Source of the DNA: Sporobolomyces roseus
Taxonomy: Eukaryota; Basidiomycota; Microbotryomycetes; Sporidiobolales; Sporidiobolaceae
NCBI GenBank assembly: GCA_016617785.1
Contig: JADILM010000001.1
Location: forward strand, 2,480,001 to 2,544,000
Length of the DNA: 64,000 bases
Reading direction: 5' to 3'
Below, piece by piece: positions 59,501-64,000 of the stretch (position 1 is the stretch's first letter; each line of letters opens with the position of its first letter). The notes beneath the pieces are model-generated. The model searched no databases, was not told where the DNA came from, and worked only from the letters and a program-made list of their open reading frames with translations. The position numbers were made by a program, and so were the translations under genes.

Positions 59501-59997
59501 TCAAAACACTCAACCTCAAGCCCTAGCACCGATCGTGGACGGAGACGAAGAAATGGGAGAAGAACCTGACACCGAAGACGAAGATGAAGATACTTCGTTC
59601 GGCAATACTACAGCTGCGACTTCGATCTCCGGCAGTGGAGGAGAATCGATCTCGCAACTAGTCAACAATGCTTGTCGTCTCGTCGAAACCTCGTTCAGCA
59701 GTCAGAACTTTTCGAAAGCTACCGCTGAACTCGGTAAAGCGAGAAATGAAGCTATGCGCGTGAGTCACTCTCCCTCAACTTGGCGATTGACTTGTCTCGA
59801 TTGACCAGAGATGTTGCATTCGATAGAGCAATTCTCCCTCCGCCTACAACTCGGCTCTTCGTTCCTTCGCAAACCGCCTCGAATCTCACAAGCACCGAGA
59901 TTATCTCTCATACCTCGCATCAGAAGAACTCGGTCTACTCGTTGGCGACGGAACGACTGAGGACGATGCCGAAGCGTTCCTCGAGGCTCTGAGTTAG
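56512..59997 (+). CDS. YKU80: Ku80 DNA end-binding protein
   Basis: 944 aa. Exons: 56512-56520, 56593-56748, 56808-57048, 57113-57284, 57355-57415, 57479-58411, 58480-58731, 58793-58971, 59037-59248, 59311-59759, 59827-59997. With Ku70 it binds double-strand ends for non-homologous end joining and telomere maintenance. An N-terminal vWA-like domain (AVFLIDCNASM, ELFLLTDGETTVDWEDWQG) is followed by the Ku core beta-barrel (RSLTMWINVKKAV, YFYGGEMVLTGDYEESFGKL, DVRYDWRMGDVFYVYASKG, LPFGEDVRSFEFPSL) and a helical C-terminus. Acidic inserts (NEEDGEDEMEEEGDREEGEN; GGESDEEEGGGDDDDGEAEG; EEMGEEPDTEDEDEDTSF) make it much longer than human (732) or yeast (629) Ku80. The first intron (56521-56592, 72 nt) keeps the frame if retained. 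It is inferred because MAL-TPRSAAVFLIDC resembles other Ku80 starts and the segment carries TACTAAT and a good acceptor. Confidence 0.9.
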
Positions 59998-60196
59998 AAT
60001 CTCTTCCCCGTCACCTCTCTCCCTAATCAGTACCCAACTCAGTTAAACCCCTTGCTTGTTGTACCTACTTTCGTTGATCTCAACTATTGGCTCTCTCTCT
60101 GGAATCATCAGTGCTTTTCTCAGTCGTCGTTCGCAAAGTCTGTCACTGTGAAAGAAAGCGGATCGAGGGACAAACGAACTCATTGCAAGTTCAGGT

Positions 60197-62344
60197 CTAG
60201 TCGTCCTCGTTCTGAGGTGGTAGCTCTACTTCCCGCTCATCTTCTGTATCACTCTCGCTATCCTCCTCCCTCACATAATACTTGTATCTCTGACCTCTCC
60301 TCGTTCTGTTCCCATCTCCATCTAGTTCTCCTTCACTAACCATCTCCTCTGCATACGGATCTCCTTCATCCCCTTCCTCTCCTTCCACCCTATCCCATTC
60401 CTCCTCTTCGAATTCGATTGGTCGAGGTGGAGGAACGACAAATCTCGGTCGAATCTCGTAACCTTCACTACCTCTCCTGATCCTCACTGATCGATTCGGA
60501 TCCAAATCTTCATCTTCCTCACTTTCCTCTTCACTCCCCTTCTCGTTGTCATCGTCGGTTACTCGCGATTCCCGTCGACGTCGAGCTGCAAGAGTTCCCA
60601 AAGGTACATCGTCTTCGTCGTCCTCCGCCTCCTGTCGCCGCTCGTCGTAATCACTCAACAGGATTGAAGGTGACGAACTTGTGCTCCTCGAAGAAGCATC
60701 AGATCCTGAACGATCGCGCTTTGATGGGGTGCGTCTCCGTAGATTCGTAGATGGAGAGGGTTCTGTCGATTGACCCGTCAGAGCAGGGTTGAGACCGGAT
60801 CCGTAAGTGAATGGAGAGCCGGTCGGTCGAGTAGGTTTGCGACGAGGTCGAGCTTTGACGAATTCGTCTCGAGGTGGCCAGAATAGCTGTTCACGAGGTT
60901 CTGTGAAACGACGCAAGAAACGAAACATCGTCAGTACACGAGACATGAGAGCAAGGTTTGTTGAGCGTACCCCGACACTTCCTTGACCTCTTCCTCCCTC
61001 CCTTCTCCCTCAGTTTCGCTCTCTTCAGAATCCGACAATTTTTCTTTCTCTTCTTTTCCCTTCCCGCATCTCCTCTTCCAACATCTCCTCGCCCTCACTC
61101 TCCATGATCTCTTTAGTTTCAACTCACCCAATCCCTCCCCTACTTTGTACTTCAATCCATCTCCCGGCGCTTTCTGAGGATACCACCAACTCCAAACATT
61201 CTCCCCAAGTACATCTTTCAAATTGTTCATGTATCCCAAATGATACGGATATTTGTACTACTCTCGAACTCATCAGCTTGGGTCAGAAGGAGGGATGGGG
61301 AGGAAAGAGAACGTACTTGACGGATTTTCCCACGACGTTTAAGAGAAGCAGCTTTATCTTTCTCCCAACCTTCTATCGTCGTCGTATTGGTCAAGACACT
61401 CCAGAAGTGAAAGAGTGAGAACACTCCGACTATCATCAGGACTGGTACGCAGGCCGCGTAGTTCAGGATCAGAATGATGATTTGAAAAGTTGTCGGTGCT
61501 CGCTGTCTCCGAATCAAGATCAGCTCGAGTTCAGGTTCAAGAGGGGTGGGAGACCCTACTTGGAACGCAGAGATTCCGAATGCTCGAGCAGTGATCATGT
61601 AGAGGTGGTAACTGCACGCTAGGTCGACGTAAAAGAGGAAGCGAACGAAATGTCCATAATTGGCGTGTCCCACACAATTGTTCACCCATGGGCCTAGAGA
61701 GGGACGTTGAAGATTAGTAGGGAATCGAAAGACTCGAGGAGGGGGAGAGGGAGAGAGAATGGTACGAACAGTGATGATCCATTTTCAGAACGCAGGTCTT
61801 GCATTGCCGACAATGATGCGCTCGAGGTGGTTTGTACACTGTGGGTCATTGCAAGATACTGCTTCTGAGTCGAGGGACGCAGGTATTAGTCGGGTCGGAC
61901 AACAGCTCACCTTGACAAGTTCTACAAAACCTCGCAGTTCCCGTCAATTTCTTGACTTCTTGTTGACCCGTCTCCATCTCTTTCCAATCTGGTTCCTGTT
62001 CCGATCCCTCTATTGCCACGTCAGCTCTGGCGGCGTCGCGTGAGAGCGAGGGGGAGCACGAACCCAGCCTTTTGGTACTCTCCCAGGATTTGTCCTGACT
62101 GTGAGGTAATAATTCGTATACAGCAAGCCCAAGAGGATATTGAAAGGTATCAGGAGCTTGAGTAGCGCTGAATTGGTGTAGTTGTAGTGGTAGGAAGGGA
62201 GAATGATGAAGAGTTGCGAAGTGAAACCGATGAATGAGATCAAGAGAACCGTTCCAGAAACCCTGTGAGACTGAGTGGAGTCAGTACATGGTATTGGGAG
62301 AGGAAGGGGAAGGCTGACCAGATCTTGCCGAGCAGTTTGCCCAT
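60197..62344 (-). CDS. PFA4: DHHC palmitoyltransferase, Pfa4 type
   Basis: 533 aa. Exons: 62344-62319, 62262-62064, 62007-61911, 61838-61770, 61693-61317, 61257-61128, 60900-60197. It transfers palmitate to Cys of target proteins in the ER. Transmembrane helices lie in the N-terminus ([37 protein letters not shown]), followed by [10 protein letters not shown]. The zinc/catalytic domain is [18 protein letters not shown], then [20 protein letters not shown]. Two more membrane helices and the Pfa4-like [20 protein letters not shown] with PGDG follow. The last 230 residues are acidic and Ser/Arg-rich. The catalytic DHHC Cys codon is split by intron 61694-61769. The last intron (60901-61127, 227 nt) is inferred because GTGAGT at 61127 is the only strong donor giving the right phase. 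Confidence 0.88.
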
Positions 62345-62895
62345 CTCATTCGGGACTCGGAAGATGAGGTTTGGGCGAGGAGCGAGAGAATGACGAGAAG
62401 GCCAGACGACGGGCGAAGGATTGCTGGAGTAGATTCTTTCGTATGTTCTAGCTAATCTGGTGGTACTTCTGAAGCAGTACTAGGAGTGAGAGTGAAGGGA
62501 AGGAGAGAGGAAGAGTTTCGCCAATAAATTGCAGGGGTCTGATTCCCACGTCTCTCTCCTTTATTTGCGGACCTGGCCAGGGTGGGTATCATCCTAAGGC
62601 TGACTGGAACAAGCATCTAGCAAATTCGACAGCGTGAGATGACAAATTGCGGAATCTCTCCCTCGCGAAGAAACTCGTGTTTACCTCATCCCACTCCACT
62701 CGAAAGCTCCTTTGTAAGCTGAATTGCTAGACTAGCTTGTGCTCCTGATCGCTCACTCTCTCTACTCTCTACTGTTCACTCGTTCTCCTTTACTTGCTCA
62801 TCTCCTCATTTCACTAGGTCAGTCATCCTCATCTTCCCTTCGACCTCCACTCACCACAAGCTAACCCAGTCTTATATCCATAGATACATACAACA
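62345..62895. other. Divergent promoter region, PFA4 and thioredoxin
   Basis: About 550 bp. The thioredoxin leader (62700-62890) is strongly CT-rich. A possible 5' UTR intron (GTCAGT...ATCCATAG, about 62819-62882) ends 13 bp before the ATG. No TATA box. Confidence 0.4.
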
Positions 62896-63351
62896 ATGGG
62901 TGTTACCGTCATCGACTCTGTAGATACTTTCAAATCCGCTACCGGTGGAGACAAGGTTGCAATCATCGACTTTTGGGCAACTTGGTAAGCTCCACTCTCC
63001 CTACTCAACTTTGCCTCGTACTGACTCACTCTGCTCTACAGGTGCGGTCCCTGGTACGCTTCCCTTCTCGACTTTCCTTCTTCGCAAACTTTGTGACTAA
63101 TTCCCTTCTCACCTCTCAACTTCAGCAAAGTCATCGGACCCGTCTTCGAGAAGCTCTCTGATCAATTCGAAAACATTGAATTCTTCAAGTGCGACGTCGA
63201 TACTCAAGAAGAAGTTGCCGCCGAAGTCGGAATCAAGGCGATGCCAACTTTCTTGATCTTCAAGAACGGGGACCAAATCGGAAAGGTTGTTGGTGCCGAC
63301 CCCAACAAGCTTAGAGATGCGATCAAGCACCACAGTGAGAACAGTGTCTGA
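62896..63351 (+). CDS. TRX1: Thioredoxin
   Basis: 108 aa, the normal size for a cytosolic thioredoxin (thiol-disulfide reductant fed by thioredoxin reductase). Exons: 62896-62984, 63042-63053 (12 nt), 63126-63351. Motifs: VAIIDFWATWCGPCKVIGP with both redox Cys, FFKCDVDTQEEVAAEVGIKA, and MPTFLIFKNGDQIGKVVGAD with the cis-Pro. The active site WCGPC is assembled from three exons: TG|G-TGC-GGT-CCC-TG|C. No signal or transit peptide, so cytosolic or nuclear. The downstream CAATAAATT near 63455 may be a polyadenylation signal. Confidence 0.96.
63042..63053 (+). other. 12-nt microexon encoding the thioredoxin active site
   Basis: Flanked by CTCTACAG and GTACGC. It supplies the last base of Trp, all of Cys-Gly-Pro, and the first two bases of the second Cys. 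Skipping it keeps the frame but removes the CGPC motif (Trp/Cys codons merge), so its inclusion decides whether the protein is active. Confidence 0.85.
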
Positions 63352-63748
63352 AACGTCTTTGCTGCTAGATTTTGTACCTAAAACCCTTTTACTCTTTTTC
63401 GAATCTTCACATCATCATTTTCTCCTCCTATCTACATCATCTCTTACCCTCTGACAATAAATTCAGTTTGAAAGTAGCTTGAATCGTCGTCATTCTGTCG
63501 TTCGCTTTCGAGTTTCGTTGGAGTTTCGAGAGATCCTGAGAAAGCAGTGCGAATCTGTTCACGTTCTCGAGCGCATCTCGCAGAAGAGGATGAGAACTGA
63601 CACGATAGATGATATTGACGACACCTCGAAAGACTACAGAGAGAGAACACTTGAGAAATAAACACCAAAAAATTCGAAATCCATGATATAAAACATCTTT
63701 GAACACCTTCTGCGAGCCTGCATGATGATCCTTCGTACCGTCCGACGA
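63352..63748. other. Convergent intergenic region after thioredoxin
   Basis: About 400 bp holding both 3' UTRs. Overlapping open frames on the minus strand (63437-63752) have random composition and no family match, so they are not called. Confidence 0.5.
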
Positions 63749-64000
63749 TCAAATGATGAGTCGGTAGCGAGGGTGTCGGTGACCGAGAGCTGCAATTTCC
63801 TCCTCAGTTTTACCTTCGAGTCGATCGTCTCGCTTTCCGGCGATTCGTTTGCGGTTCTCGTAGATACCGTAAGTAGAGAGGATAGCGCCCATCGACATGG
63901 CTCCGAAAGCGGCGATCAGGTTGACGATGTTTCCCTGAAAAATCGACGAAAATGGGTCAGAACTTTGTTTTCTCGACGGCAACGAACTAAACTCACCGGG
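63749..64000 (-). CDS. Small membrane protein, 3' part (gene runs off the window)
   Basis: Exon 63934-63749 (62 codons with stop), preceded by an intron 63996-63935 (GTGAGT...TTTTTCAG). The last four bases of the window (63997-64000) belong to the upstream exon. The protein part begins with a hydrophobic helix (IVNLIAAFGAMSMGAILSTY) followed by a charged tail (ENRKRIAGKRDDRLEGKTEE, then GHRHPRYR). One transmembrane span; possibly a small mitochondrial or ER membrane protein. Family not recognised. The upstream part is outside the window. Confidence 0.6.
   Translation of the reverse strand, partial: PGEFSSLPSRKQSSDPFSSIFQGNIVNLIAAFGAMSMGAILSTYGIYENRKRIAGKRDDRLEGKTEEEIAALGHRHPRYRLII

Noticed and set aside
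60947..61128. Lys/Glu-rich continuation of PFA4 exon 6 ending at a stop
   Set aside because: Joining it to the next exon fails in phase at every GT. The GTGAGT at 61127 gives a correct junction (..[14 protein letters not shown]..), so this stretch is read as intron, although it is open.

Overview
This is nuclear DNA from a fungus, most likely a basidiomycete. Genes are dense, sit on both strands, and are cut by many short introns (mostly 55-75 nt, GT..AG, with CTGAC/CTAAC-like branch points). I reconstructed about 124 introns in 22 confident or fairly confident gene models. TSC2, POM152, GID9/FYV10, SPB4, PFA4 and an Ark/Prk-type kinase together fit a fungus. The intron density and the presence of tuberin rule out a Saccharomyces-type yeast. 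Arginine CGA and serine TCG codons are common. I cannot name the species; Pucciniomycotina or Ustilaginomycotina are guesses only.

Layout: 1-156 (+) tail of an ALKBH2/3-type demethylase; 344-2460 (+) TDP1; 2677-3582 (+) unknown; 4022-9167 (-) a 1491-aa AlkB-like oxygenase; 9447-13671 (+) Ark/Prk (NAK) kinase; 13856-18470 (-) MDM1-like PXA-RGS-PX protein; 18603-22783 (+) importin-7/Nmd5/Sxm1-type karyopherin; 22874-25601 (-) SPB4 helicase; 26374-27033 (+) small KGG-type hydrophilic stress protein; 27459-29685 (+) guanine deaminase; 29941-30872 (-) ankyrin protein; 32277-33144 (+) small membrane protein; 34134-40507 (+) TSC2; 41029-42493 (-) coiled-coil unknown; 42666-44514 (+) phosphoglycerate kinase; 46306-47986 (-) unknown; 48048-49835 (-) GID9/FYV10; 49908-54424 (+) POM152; 54614-56024 (-) unknown; 56512-59997 (+) Ku80; 60197-62344 (-) PFA4 palmitoyltransferase; 62896-63351 (+) thioredoxin; 63749-64000 (-) partial small membrane protein.

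The genes are mostly housekeeping and show no operon-like logic. Two loose themes recur. DNA repair genes (AlkB-type tail, TDP1, large AlkB-like protein, Ku80) appear in the window, three of them within its first 9 kb. Several gene pairs are divergent with short shared promoters (GID9/POM152 start codons only 72 bp apart; MDM1/importin 132 bp; 41029-gene/PGK 172 bp). The most unusual sequence-level features concern splicing: microexons of 3-27 nt, active-site codons cut by introns, and five inferred GC-AG introns. I saw no transposon, tRNA, rRNA, CRISPR or clearly novel multigene system. All exon boundaries were derived by eye from splice signals, reading phase and protein-family knowledge, and every complete model closes in frame.
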